DNA of 64,000 nucleotides from Poecilobothrus nobilitatus (lineage: Eukaryota; Arthropoda; Insecta; Diptera; Dolichopodidae): the NCBI GenBank assembly GCA_947095535.1, contig OX352772.1, forward strand, positions 145,433,447-145,497,446, read 5' to 3'. The position numbers and the translations under genes are program-made. The first letter of the stretch is position 1. Each line of letters opens with the position of its first letter. The notes beneath the pieces are model-generated. The model searched no databases. It worked only from the letters and a program-made list of their open reading frames with translations, and was not told where the DNA came from. Positions 11,291 to 20,809 of this stretch are shown here, piece by piece.

Positions 11291-11894
11291 ATATTTAAAT
11301 AGGTATATAAAAGAGATAATGTAGCGTGCTTATATTTCTAAAAAACCTATGCTTCATCACTACATCTGATATATCACATACATATGTAATATGTACATAA
11401 ACATAGTAAATTCTACTAAAAAAAAAGCAAAATTACATTTTAACATTTTTTATATATATTAACATATAGTTAATAGAGACTATATGGTATATAATATGTA
11501 GATAATATAGTATATACTTATATAAATAAATCAACTAGAATACTAGACGATGATATCATAAATGTACAAATCCATATGTAATTATATAGATATAGGATGG
11601 AGGCAATTGCGTAGTGGTAACACAATTATAATAGCAATTGCGAAGTGGTAGCCACAGTACAATTGCAAAGTGTGAATACTAATAAGTGATAATAATAAAG
11701 TTTTCTCTTCCTTTTATTTGTCATAAAAGCGAAAAGTTTTTATTCATTCTTAAAGTACCAAGCGCCATGTCAAAACATGTACCATATATGTCAAAACATT
11801 CGATAGTGTGTGTATCCACACAAGTAATATTCATGTTACAAACATTACACCTAAAAATTTAAAATACTGACCCAAATACAAATCTTTTAAAGTT
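11291..11894 (+). other. Non-coding; probable 5' UTR of the following LINE
   Basis: No gene. At about 11590-11680 there are three imperfect copies of CAATTGCGAAGTGGTA-like sequence. At about 11785-11830, GTCAAAACATTCGATAGTGTGTGTAT matches (inverted) 32727-32760 and its copies in the triplicated unit; because it sits just upstream of ORF1 it may be part of the LINE 5' UTR or internal promoter. Confidence 0.45.
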
Positions 11895-12716
11895 ATGGTA
11901 CCTAAATCTAAAGTTAATGTAATAACGAACACAAAAAATTGGGGTAAAGGTACCTTAATTCAAAATTTTATCCAAAAAGACATTTCAAATATTAACTTTA
12001 AAATAGCACCATCACAGAAAAAGCCACCTCTTTTAAATCCTTTTGCCACTTCCTCTAATAAAGTAAATGTACATACTCAGACATTATCAAACTTACAACA
12101 CAATAACACTGATTCTGTTTTATCTAGTAACAATTTTACTTTACGTAAACTACCTCTTTATAAAAAGCACTGTTTACTTCCCACATTTAATAAATTCACA
12201 AATTTCTCAAGTCAATTTCTGACATTACCAATTAATACAGATAATGATGATAATGACAATATCGATGATAATTTTATTAATGTTGTTAATAGTATTAGTA
12301 ATAATTACAGTAATAATAATGATAATGACAACGTTAATAATAATAATAATGATAATAATAATAATGATAATAATAATAATAATAACGATAATAATAATAA
12401 TGATAATAACAATAATAATAATAATGATAATAACAATAATAACAATAATAGTAATAATAATAATAATAGCAATAATAATAATAATGATGATAATGACAGT
12501 ATTGATTTTGATACCATTAATGTTGTTAATAATAATCGTAATAACAATAATAACATTAATAATAGTAATAAAAATTGTAATAATAATAATGATAATAACA
12601 GCAATAATACATTAGAATTAAAACAAAAAATATCATCTTTATTTGATATGAAACTTAACAGTTCTAACACATATTCAGATAATTCCTTGAGTAATGGTAA
12701 TAATGCTAATTTATGA
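11895..12716 (+). CDS. LINE C ORF1a, Asn/Asp-rich low-complexity protein
   Basis: A 273-residue frame from ATG 11895. Residues about 1-115 are ordinary (Lys, Pro, Ser rich); residues about 116-240 are an almost pure Asn/Asp run encoded by an AAT/AAC/GAT trinucleotide microsatellite (12240-12600); the last 30 are ordinary. The frame stops at TGA 12714-12716, which overlaps the ATG of the next frame. No PHD finger is seen, unlike the related copy at 9554. The Asn tract could be a real prion-like, condensate-forming linker or a slippage expansion in a dead copy; the frame is intact across it. Confidence 0.55.
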   Translation: MVPKSKVNVITNTKNWGKGTLIQNFIQKDISNINFKIAPSQKKPPLLNPFATSSNKVNVHTQTLSNLQHNNTDSVLSSNNFTLRKLPLYKKHCLLPTFNKFTNFSSQFLTLPINTDNDDNDNIDDNFINVVNSISNNYSNNNDNDNVNNNNNDNNNNDNNNNNNDNNNNDNNNNNNNDNNNNNNNSNNNNNSNNNNNDDNDSIDFDTINVVNNNRNNNNNINNSNKNCNNNNDNNSNNTLELKQKISSLFDMKLNSSNTYSDNSLSNGNNANL

Positions 12717-13240
12717 TTAATAATAAAACGACTACTATTCATAAGTATGTAAATTTTATTAAAGGACCAACACAAATTTCGGATGTTAAGCTTGGTGCTG
12801 CGAAAACCCCTATTGAACCGTTGGCTCCCCAAACAAATGATAATACTTTTGTTCAACCTTTAGTGCCACCAATAGTTAGAATATTCAAAAAATCGTTAAA
12901 TGAACAAGATAAAATGTATGCCCTCTCAAGATTAAGAGATGAAAGAATATATAATCTTATGAGATTATACCTCTCTTACTTGCATGATGACCCCTGTAAT
13001 TGTGTTATCGAGGGAAAAACAAAGACTAATGTTTTAGTACTTTTACATAATGAAGGGCTTCCAATGAATTACAAAGCTCTTTATGACCTCTTTGTAAACT
13101 ATCATGAGTCTATTGGCGTGCCCATTAAAATGATGCAAGAAGACTTAAAAGCCTTTCGTAGTTATTGTAATAGTAACTACTATAATCACTTACAGCGATC
13201 GAGAGAAAGTTATAATAAGTTTTTTCTTGCCAAAAGTTAA
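12713..13240 (+). CDS. LINE C ORF1b, conserved C-terminal ORF1 domain
   Basis: A 175-residue frame beginning at ATG 12713, overlapping the previous stop as ATGA. The segment SRLRDERIYNLMRLYL...VIEGKTKTNVLVLLHNEGLP is conserved in the diverged sister copy (10637-10775), which indicates past selection. Function unknown; in related LINEs this region follows the gag-like part. It ends at TAA 13238-13240, just inside the start of the endonuclease frame. Confidence 0.6.
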   Translation: MINNKTTTIHKYVNFIKGPTQISDVKLGAAKTPIEPLAPQTNDNTFVQPLVPPIVRIFKKSLNEQDKMYALSRLRDERIYNLMRLYLSYLHDDPCNCVIEGKTKTNVLVLLHNEGLPMNYKALYDLFVNYHESIGVPIKMMQEDLKAFRSYCNSNYYNHLQRSRESYNKFFLAKS

Positions 13241-14236
13241 AAATAATTTAATCACTGTATCAACAATAAAGCATAAAGATAGGACAAGTAATCCCTCATT
13301 ATATTATCAAAATGTAAGAGGATTACGCACTAAAACAACACAAGTTTTTGCTAATTCCAAAGTACTAAACTCGGATATATTTATGCTTACTGAGACTTGG
13401 TTATCTCCTTCTATTTATTCTCTTGAATTATTTGACAATTCCTACTTAGTTTACAGGAAAGATAGATATCAAAATGATATTGATATTTTAAATAATTCAT
13501 TGATTCCTAAAGGTGGAGGTGTCCTTATATCAGTTAAGAATAACTTTAACTCTTCACAGGTTCAAATACCTGATTTGATAAACTGTGATGTAATAGCAGT
13601 TAAAATTGATTTAAATGTTTTAAATTTTTATATTCTATGTTGCTACATTCCTCCAAATAGTAATATAAAAGTTTACCAAGATTTCTGCTCAGTTGTTGAT
13701 TCTTTCAATAATAAATTAAATAACCTTGACGAACTCATAATATGTGGGGATCTTAATTTGCCAAATATTAATTCGCAACTTCATCACGAGGAATGTTTCT
13801 ACATTCCGACTAATTTAACCTCTAATGTCGAATCAACAGTTATAGATAGTTTGCTTGCATGCGGACTTCAACAAGTCTCTTCAACTAAAAATCTATTAAA
13901 CAAACAATTGGACCTTCTTTTTACTTCTGACTGGGTAAATGTAACTAGAATATTGACGGCAACATCTCTTTCAAAAATTGATTGTCATCATCCCCCTTTC
14001 AATTTCATTATAATTGTTTAAATAAATCGTCATTAAATATCTCATATAAATTTAATTTTTCCAAAACTAATTTTTATATGCTTAACAATTTTTTTCTTTC
14101 AATTGACTTTAATTCTTTACTAGACATATATGATTTAAATAAAACGATTGATAAATTTTGCGAGGTAATTTACCATGGATTTGACTTGTATGTTCCTCGA
14201 GTTCGTGATAGAAATATCAATTCAAGCCCACCATGA
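13241..14236 (+). pseudogene. LINE C ORF2: APE-type endonuclease, frameshifted
   Basis: The endonuclease blocks are clear: LYYQNVRGLRTK (about 13300-13335), the metal-binding FMLTETWLSPS (about 13380-13410), GGGVLISVKNNF (about 13515-13550), CCYIPPNSNI, IICGDLNLPNIN (about 13735-13770) and DLLFTSDWVNV (about 13912-13945), then DCHHPPF (about 13980-14000) for the terminal catalytic His. At about 13990-14020 the frame shifts by one (first frame ends at 14021) and continues in another frame to TGA 14234-14236. The enzyme would nick target DNA to prime reverse transcription. Confidence 0.85.
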
Positions 14237-16150
14237 TGGTATGATGGTGAACTAAAAACTCTTAGAATTAAAAAAAATAAAGCGTGGAATGCATATTTAA
14301 AAAAGAAGGATAATATTTCTTATTCAAATTTTCTAAATTTATTTACCGCATTCAAATCCTTAATAAGTTTTAAATATGAAGCTTACATTAGGAAAATTGC
14401 TTCGCAACTTCGTACAGATCTTAAATCTTTTTGGAAGCTTGTAAATTCAAAACGTAAATCCGATCAATATCCAAATTATATGTCTTATTAGGATCAGAAT
14501 TTTAACGACTCAATTGTTATATCTAATTATTTTAAAGATTTTTTCGCCGGTAGTTATTCTACTTCTTCTTTCGATATTGATGAATCTAATTTTAACCATT
14601 TGGAAGACTTTCCAAGTTTACCTCTTCAAAATATTAATTTTACACCAGCCGAAATACAGCTTTATCAAGCTAAATTGGGTGATAACTCTGCTCCTGGACC
14701 AGATAACCTTCCAGAAATTATTTTAAAGCATTGCGCATTCCCTATCTAATCCAATAGCACTTCTTTTTAATAAATCTTTTGCTTCTGGGGTGTTCTCTAA
14801 CTTATGGAAAGAATCGTACATAAGGCCAGTTCATATAAAAGACTCAAAAAGTAATGTCGTGAATTGTAGGTCTATTGCTAAACTTTCTAGTTTGCCGAAA
14901 GTGTTTGAGCTTATGGTCTTCGATGCAATTTATGGTTATTGTTCTGAATTTATAGTGAATGATCAACATGGATTTGTAAAAAAGAGATCAACTGTAACTA
15001 ACCTTACAGAAATAGCTTCAACTATTTTGAAAACAATGGAAGTTGGGCGCCAAACTGAAATGGTTTACACTGACTTAAGTAAAGCGTTTGATTTTCTACC
15101 TCATAGTGTAATACTCTATAAATTAAAAAAATATGGTTTTCCTTATTTCTTAATTAACTGGATTGATTCATACTTAAATAACCGTAGCTATAGTGTTATT
15201 TTCAGAACAGCAATTTCAGCATCTTTTATTGCTAATTTTGGAGTACCACAGGGTAGTCATCTTGGACCATTGTTGTTTATTATTATCTTAATATTATCTT
15301 ATCTTAATTCAGAACAGTTCCATAAAAATTTACGCGGACGACATGAAAATCTTTAAAGAAGTGTGCTCAATGAATGATGCAGACTCTTTCCAAAAAGATC
15401 TTAATAACTTTATGAACTGGTGTAAATGTAACAATCTTATTTTAAACATTGATAAATGTGCCGTCATTTCATTTACGCGTTCCCTAAACTTAATCACAAA
15501 TAATTACTCTTTTAATAACAACATAATAAAAGAGTCACTGAATTTAATGATCTTGGTGTAACTTTTGATTGTAAACTTACTTTTAATACACATATTAGCA
15601 AGATCATTAGTAAAGCAAACTCAATGCTAGGTTTTGTAAAAGCGAATTTAATAACCCATATATAATAAAATCTCTTTACACGACTTTAGTTCGTCCTATT
15701 CTGAAGTATGCAAATCAGGTCTGGTCTGCACACTATCATCAACATATTGTTAGAATTGAAGCAATACAAAGAAATTTTCTAAGGTTCGCCTTAAGAAACC
15801 TAAATTGGGCTGATCCCCTTATATTGTCTTCATATGTCAATCGTCTCAAATTACTTGACATGAATACTTTAGAATGAAGACGAACAGTCATGGGTATTGT
15901 TTTTATTACTCAGGTATTTCATAACTATATAGATTTACACTACATCAACAACATATTAATTAACTCAATCAACACACGAACACGTTTCAGGTCCGAAAAA
16001 ACCTTTTCGATAAGATATCATAGGACTAATTACGGCAAATATGAGCAGATTAATAGAATGTTGATAAATGTGAATCAATACAAAACTATAATAAATATAA
16101 ACATGACTAAAGATGTGATCAAAAAATCACTATTCAAAATAATTCCATAA
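14237..16150 (+). pseudogene. LINE C ORF2: reverse transcriptase and C-terminal domain, broken
   Basis: RT blocks in order: KLGDNSAPGPDNLPEIIL (about 14670-14725), LWKESYIRPVHIKDSKSN and NCRSIAKLSSLPKVFELM (14800-14920), NDQHGFVKKRSTVTNLTEIA (about 14957-15016), MVYTDLSKAFDFLPH (motif A, about 15060-15105), FGVPQGSHLGPLLF (motif B, about 15238-15280), and YADDMKIF (motif C, about 15331-15355) in a different frame. Thumb and C-terminal blocks continue to 16150 (NTHISKIISKANSML, RPILKYANQVWSAHYHQH, RRTVMGIVF). Catalytic Asp residues are kept, but a TAG near 14490, a TGA at about 15875-15877, and at least four frame changes inactivate it. Confidence 0.85.
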
Positions 16151-16196
16151 TTTTTCTTCACTATTTTTGTTGTAAAAATTTTGTGAAATATTAAAT

Positions 16197-16202
16197 ATAA
16201 GT
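16197..16202. repeat. Target-site duplication, left copy (ATAAGT)
   Basis: ATAAGT directly precedes the terminal AGTAGGTATAGG of the Polinton; the same six bases follow its other end at 26709-26714. A 6-bp duplication is the Polinton/Maverick hallmark. Confidence 0.9.
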
Positions 16203-16392
16203 AGTAGGTATAGGGGCACTTTGGCCAGACATCGCTATCTCTTTCACTCTACTGTAACTTTGCATAAGAAATTGATTTAAAGTCACATGAGAAAGAAAGA
16301 GAGATAGATAGTGATGTTGGACAAAGTGTATGTTGATGACGTAATAGCAAGAGTTAAAAAAATCAGCAAAGCTTACCAGGTAAATATATGGC

Positions 16393-17545
16393 AGTGCAAT
16401 GACCTAAACAGGTGTGTAGTATTTCTACCGGTTGCATGATTAGTTTCCGGAAAAAGCTTTTGTAAATAATACAAGTAAGTGCAATGATCTTGTTGTGATA
16501 GTATATAGTAACATAGATTATTGTAAATAATAAGAATTTATTTTATTTTTTAATAAAAAGCTTTCACGGTCAATCAGTTATTTTAACGTCATATTAACAC
16601 AAGAATGCAGTTGTTATTTATGAGATAAATAAAATGCAGATATTGACCTTGATATTGTATCTTAGTTTTAAAGTAATTTAAAAAAATGTATTTATTGATC
16701 AATTGTTATGTTTATTGCAGAAAAAATTTTTAAAGAAAAAATCCAGGTGTTTGATAAAAATATATGTTAATGTTAATTGATTTATTATATTAACTACTTT
16801 GTATTTTGCAAATAAAAAACTCAGTTATTGTTAAATTTTCTGCTACTTTGTATAATGTAAATTAAATTTTCTGTTATTGTACATACAAATTAGAACATTA
16901 TAAAATCAAATAAATTTATTGTGTTGCAGAAAAAATTTTTAAAGAAAAAATCCAGGTGTTTGATATGAATTTATGTTACGTCATCACGTAATGTATGGCG
17001 CCAGTGTTATAGAAGGTCAACTAGATAATGTGGAACAAGTAGATAGTGCAATGACCTAAACAGGTGTGTAGTATTTCTACCGGTTGCATGATTAGTTTCC
17101 GGAAAAAGTTTTTGTAAATAATACAAGTAAGTGCAATGATCTTGTTGTGATAGTATATAGTAACATAGATTATTGTAAATAATAAGAATTTATTTTATTT
17201 TTTAATAAAAAGCTTTCACGGTCAATCAGTTATTTTAACGTAATATTAACACAAGAATGCAGTTGTTATTTATGAGATAAATAAAATGCAGATATTGACC
17301 TTGATATTGTATCTTAGTTTTAAAGTAATTTAAAAAAATGTATTTATTCATTAATTGTTATGTTTATTGCAGAAAAAATTTTTAAAGAAAAAATCCAGGT
17401 GTTTGATAAAAATTTATGTTAATATTTATTGATTTATTATATTAACTACTTTGTATTTTGCAAATAAAAAACTCAGTTATTGTTAAATTTTCTGTTATTG
17501 TACATACAAATTAGAACATTATAAAATCAAATAAATTTATTGTGT
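16393..17545. repeat. Subterminal tandem duplication, period about 652 bp
   Basis: AGTGCAATGACCTAAACAGG occurs at 16393 and again at 17045, with about 500 bp following each time nearly identical. A short block TTGCAGAAAAAATTTTTAAA recurs at about 16716, 16925 and 17368. The same pair lies mirrored in the right arm (about 24300-26520). Non-coding; Polinton subterminal repeats often vary in number. What it does is unknown. Confidence 0.8.
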
Positions 17546-17931
17546 TATGAATTATAATTTTCATATTTTAATTCCTTTTATATTATGCATATGGTAAATA
17601 AAAGAAGTAAATTAATTAATATAGAAATCGTGATTTTAAAAATATGTCAAATAAGATTTATGTAAAAGAAATTGGAATGCGGAATTATTTTTAATATATT
17701 ATATACTTACCTTTTTATATGCATACTATGCAGGTGTGCTAAAATGATGAAAAATTTATTAAATTTGATTGTTAACTAATGCAAGCTAAAATAAGCTTAT
17801 ATTATTTTAAAATACATACTTTGTATAATGTAAATGAAACAAGATAAGTAAGTTTTATACAATGTCATTTTTATTAATCTATAAATTATAATTTTCAAAT
17901 AATATATTTTGAGATGTATTTTAATAACGTT
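17546..17931. other. Non-coding spacer between PolB and subterminal repeats
   Basis: AT-rich, no gene seen. Mirrored at 23917-24300 in the right arm. It would be the 3' UTR of the PolB gene. Confidence 0.5.
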
Positions 17932-18547
17932 TTATTCTATTTGACGCCTTTTAAACCCATACGGTAATGAACTGTAGTCTTCAAGAAATTTTCTTTTTTC
18001 TGTCATTGGCCGATAAAGTTTTGTTTCAGGAACACTAATTACTTCGTGATTCTGATACGGCGTATATTATGTGATAAAATATGCATAGGTTCCACTTCAT
18101 TATAATTCAACACAGCATTTTTGATCGTACTGAAATTGACCTTTTGCGATGCTGAATAATTAAGTGATATTCCCTTTACTTTACATACAATTTTTTCTGT
18201 ATTATTTCTAGTAGAATGTACTTTAAAAGCATAATTTTTTGAGCCACCACTTACAAATTCTGATATGTAACTTTGATTTCCATAGCAGTCTAACTCATCG
18301 GTCGGCCTATAGGAAATTCTCCATATTTACATATATATGGATACAACGAGCATACATCAATATATTTAATTTTTTCTGCTTCTTTGCATTTGTAATATTG
18401 ATACACATTTCCGGTGCGACCTCCGTAAAAAGAATCTCTGGGATTTAGAGGAGCATTGTGTTTTAACGGATGATTTTTTAAATGTGAAAGTCTTCTCCTA
18501 ACAAGTGCTTTTTAAATTCACAACTCCACATTTCAATTACTTCATAT

Positions 18548-18635
18548 CTATGGGACAAAAGAAAATTTATATTATATGAAAGCAGTTTTAATTTTATATT
18601 TTTAAAAATATGAAATAAAATATTGTAATACATAC
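18548..18635 (-). other. Spliceosomal intron in PolB, left arm (88 bp)
   Basis: On the minus strand the coding sequence ...RKLG is followed by GTATGTATTACAA and resumes after TTGTCCCATAG with YEVIEMW. Canonical GT...AG ends, AT-rich interior; the same intron lies at 22329-22416 in the other arm. Confidence 0.8.
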
Positions 18636-20161
18636 CCTAATTTTCTTAATCTTTCAGATATTGTTCTATTGTTCTTTCATATCGTCTGTTTAACGTATCA
18701 TTCGGATCGTCATGCAATGGTCTGTCTCTTTCATGTTGTAAACATACAGGATGACCATGAAAATAGAACCCATGGAATTCAAAAATTTGACGGGTTTCAG
18801 GACAATATCCATCAACTTTTGTTCCTGAAATAATAGCTTACTTTTCTTTAGCTGCATGTCTGATATTAATATTCCTTTTTTCTTCTTCATAAATCAACCA
18901 TTGTATAGCCATTTTTGACTGATTGTTTGTCAATCTATATCCATTTTTAGGTATAAAACTTATTGTATTTCGTTGTAGAAATTTTCTTCGATATACTAGA
19001 TTGCATGCTGAAGCTATTGTGGTAGCCTCTAAAAATGGTTCCACGTCACATTCTTCCAGAAAGATTTTTCTAAATTTTAAGCATGCCTGTGTTAATATAT
19101 TTACATCACTTAAACAGTACTCAACAATATCTCTCTGCATGTTAAATTCGTCATTTTTATGTTCCTCATACCATTTAATAAATTGATTGCGTTCTTCTTC
19201 TTTCATTGTGTCAGGGCTATAAAATTTCTGTGGTGGCAGTATTCCAATGTAATTTTTATTCTCAGTTGTATTGAAGTAATGTGGAAAATATCCCTTCTTG
19301 AATGCTTGCGGTAACCCAAAAGTCTTAGGTAATTTTCCTAATGGCATAGGAAAATAATTCAATGAATCCAAAAATTTTATATTTCCTATTCTCATTAAAA
19401 TTATCTTAGTACCTCGCATTATTATTTCAATCTTTAGCTTAGTGTTTTCTATTATGTGCTTTAGTATGAATCAATGGTCATATGCTTGCCCATTATGTGC
19501 TATTACAATAACTTTTTTAAATATTTTACGCTGATTCAATATAAATTGTACGAAAATGTCAATAATATTTATTTTTAAAATATGTTGCCTTTGTCCACAT
19601 CTATCGCAAAATTCTTCTTTTTCATCTTTATTAAGACATAAATTACAACGTTGTTGTAGTACACATAAATTAGGTTCATGTTCCTTTATTTCATAAACTT
19701 CATTATCAATACACTTTTCTCGGAAAAATTTTTCCTGCATGCACTCTAAATCGTAAAAAATATAGAGAACATCTTCAATATTCGGGTTTCTTTCATCTGG
19801 TAGTATAAAACAATAATGTTCCTGAGGAACATGTTTACTACATGTTTTGCAATAATATTCGCCGCAAGTATGTCCTTTATTTGTCTGGTATGTTCTTAGA
19901 CGTTTTGTGCATCTCTTTACTGTGCTGCAAATGGATGCTTCCTTCCGTGAATTGGAAGCTTTATGGTTATTAAAACAATCATTCCCTCTAAAATAGCGGT
20001 TACAATCTTTACACAAAATATTTAATTGGTTTTTTGGGCATGCTGGAGAATATTGACATTGGGGACATGTTCCACCACATCTGTGACTATTTCGCATATT
20101 AAATGGCTTATGGCACTTTTCACAATAATAACTACAGCAAAATGCCGCAGTAAGCGAAGTG

Positions 20162-20809
20162 ATTACGTTGATTGATCCGAGGAGATTGATCCTTTTTTCA
20201 CCGCCATTTCCCTCAAATATAATATCTCTACCTTTGCTTCCATATTTATAAACGGTTATGGAGTATTCCTTTAAATATTGTTAGAACTGCTGAAGTTCTG
20301 GTATTCCTTCTTGAGGTATATTTATGTTGGCGTTGTTAATAAGTTCTGCTGCCTTCATTGTTTGTAATTTTTCAGTGTCTTTTCTAATTTTAATGTAATC
20401 ACAATGCTTATCAATGTAAGACATTGCCACCACTAACGCTCTTGGACGGCATAAGTTATCGTTGTTGCTAATACTAACGATACCTTTTTTCTTAGCACAT
20501 TCCTCATTGAAGCTATTATACTTTTTTCCCCTTCCTCTGCCCTGAGGAAGCTTAACAGAAGTAATACCTATGCAAAATGTATCAGTGCTAAGTCCTTCAG
20601 AGTTGCTTTGAAAAATTTTTGATATCATTTCCCAGATATCTCGAAATTTAATTTCGGAAGCTTCTTCTTTTTCCACAAAATGTAATACCCACCTTATCCG
20701 TGGGGTTGACATTTTCGAAAATGTAAAGTGTTACTTCATTTATTGCATTTTTGATCCAATTGGTTGGTTCTTCATGATCCGGTACCGGTTTGATTTTAAT
20801 TTCAATTTT
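20162..20809 (-). other. Unique central loop of the palindrome
   Basis: The only part of the element without an inverted partner. It encodes, on the minus strand, the N-terminal third of the left PolB copy (stop at 20281-20283, frameshift near 20690). The right arm starts downstream of it in gene terms, inside the zinc-ribbon region. A loop taken from within one gene is what a template-switch (snap-back) junction would leave. Confidence 0.85.

Larger units (their letters stand above)
11785..16202 (+). mobile_element. CR1-group LINE (LINE C), split by the palindromic Polinton
   Basis: Contains ORF1 (11895-12716 and 12713-13240) and a broken ORF2 with APE endonuclease and RT (13241-16150). The 3' UTR is interrupted at 16203 by a Polinton insertion that duplicated ATAAGT; downstream of the Polinton, 26715-26843 ends in AAGTAAATAAATAAATAAAT, which is a plausible terminal tail of this LINE. 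PHD-bearing homologue at 9554-10850 supports a CR1-group assignment (Daphne/Kiri/CR1-like); exact clade unresolved. Confidence 0.75.
16203..20161. repeat. Left arm of the Polinton palindrome
   Basis: Reverse complement of 20810-26708 apart from scattered substitutions, the left-arm deletion at 18303/18304 and the right-arm insertion at 24636-25683. The outer 180 bp contain a string of CT-rich motifs (CGCTATCTCTTTCACTCTAC) that is mirrored at 26640-26690. The inner boundary is GCGAAGTG (to 20161) against CACTTCGC (from 20810). Confidence 0.9.
17932..20809 (-). pseudogene. Polinton protein-primed DNA polymerase B, left copy, missing palm motifs
   Basis: Minus-strand gene. N-terminal domain with PTNWIKNAINE (about 20740-20775) and the STDTFCIGITSVKLPQGRGR block (20535-20595); zinc-ribbon-like region (CEKCHKPF, CGGTCPQC, 20060-20130); 3'-5' exonuclease motifs YDLEC (Exo I, about 19750), AHNGQAYD (Exo II, about 19475-19500) and YCLSD (Exo III, about 19120); then motif A DVCSLYP near 18335-18355. 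An 88-bp intron lies at 18548-18635. Damage: frameshift near 20690, stops at 20281-20283, 19471-19473 and 18838-18840, a frameshift near 18480-18500, and an 884-bp deletion at 18303/18304 that removes motifs B and C. The C-terminus (VPETKLYRPMTEK...LPYGFKRRQIE) ends at 17932. Not functional. Confidence 0.9.

Noticed and set aside
12244..12856. Long Ile/Met-rich plus-strand frame and Leu-rich minus-strand frame over the AAT microsatellite
   Set aside because: They are shifted and antisense readings of the trinucleotide repeat that encodes the Asn/Asp tract; composition is fully explained by it.
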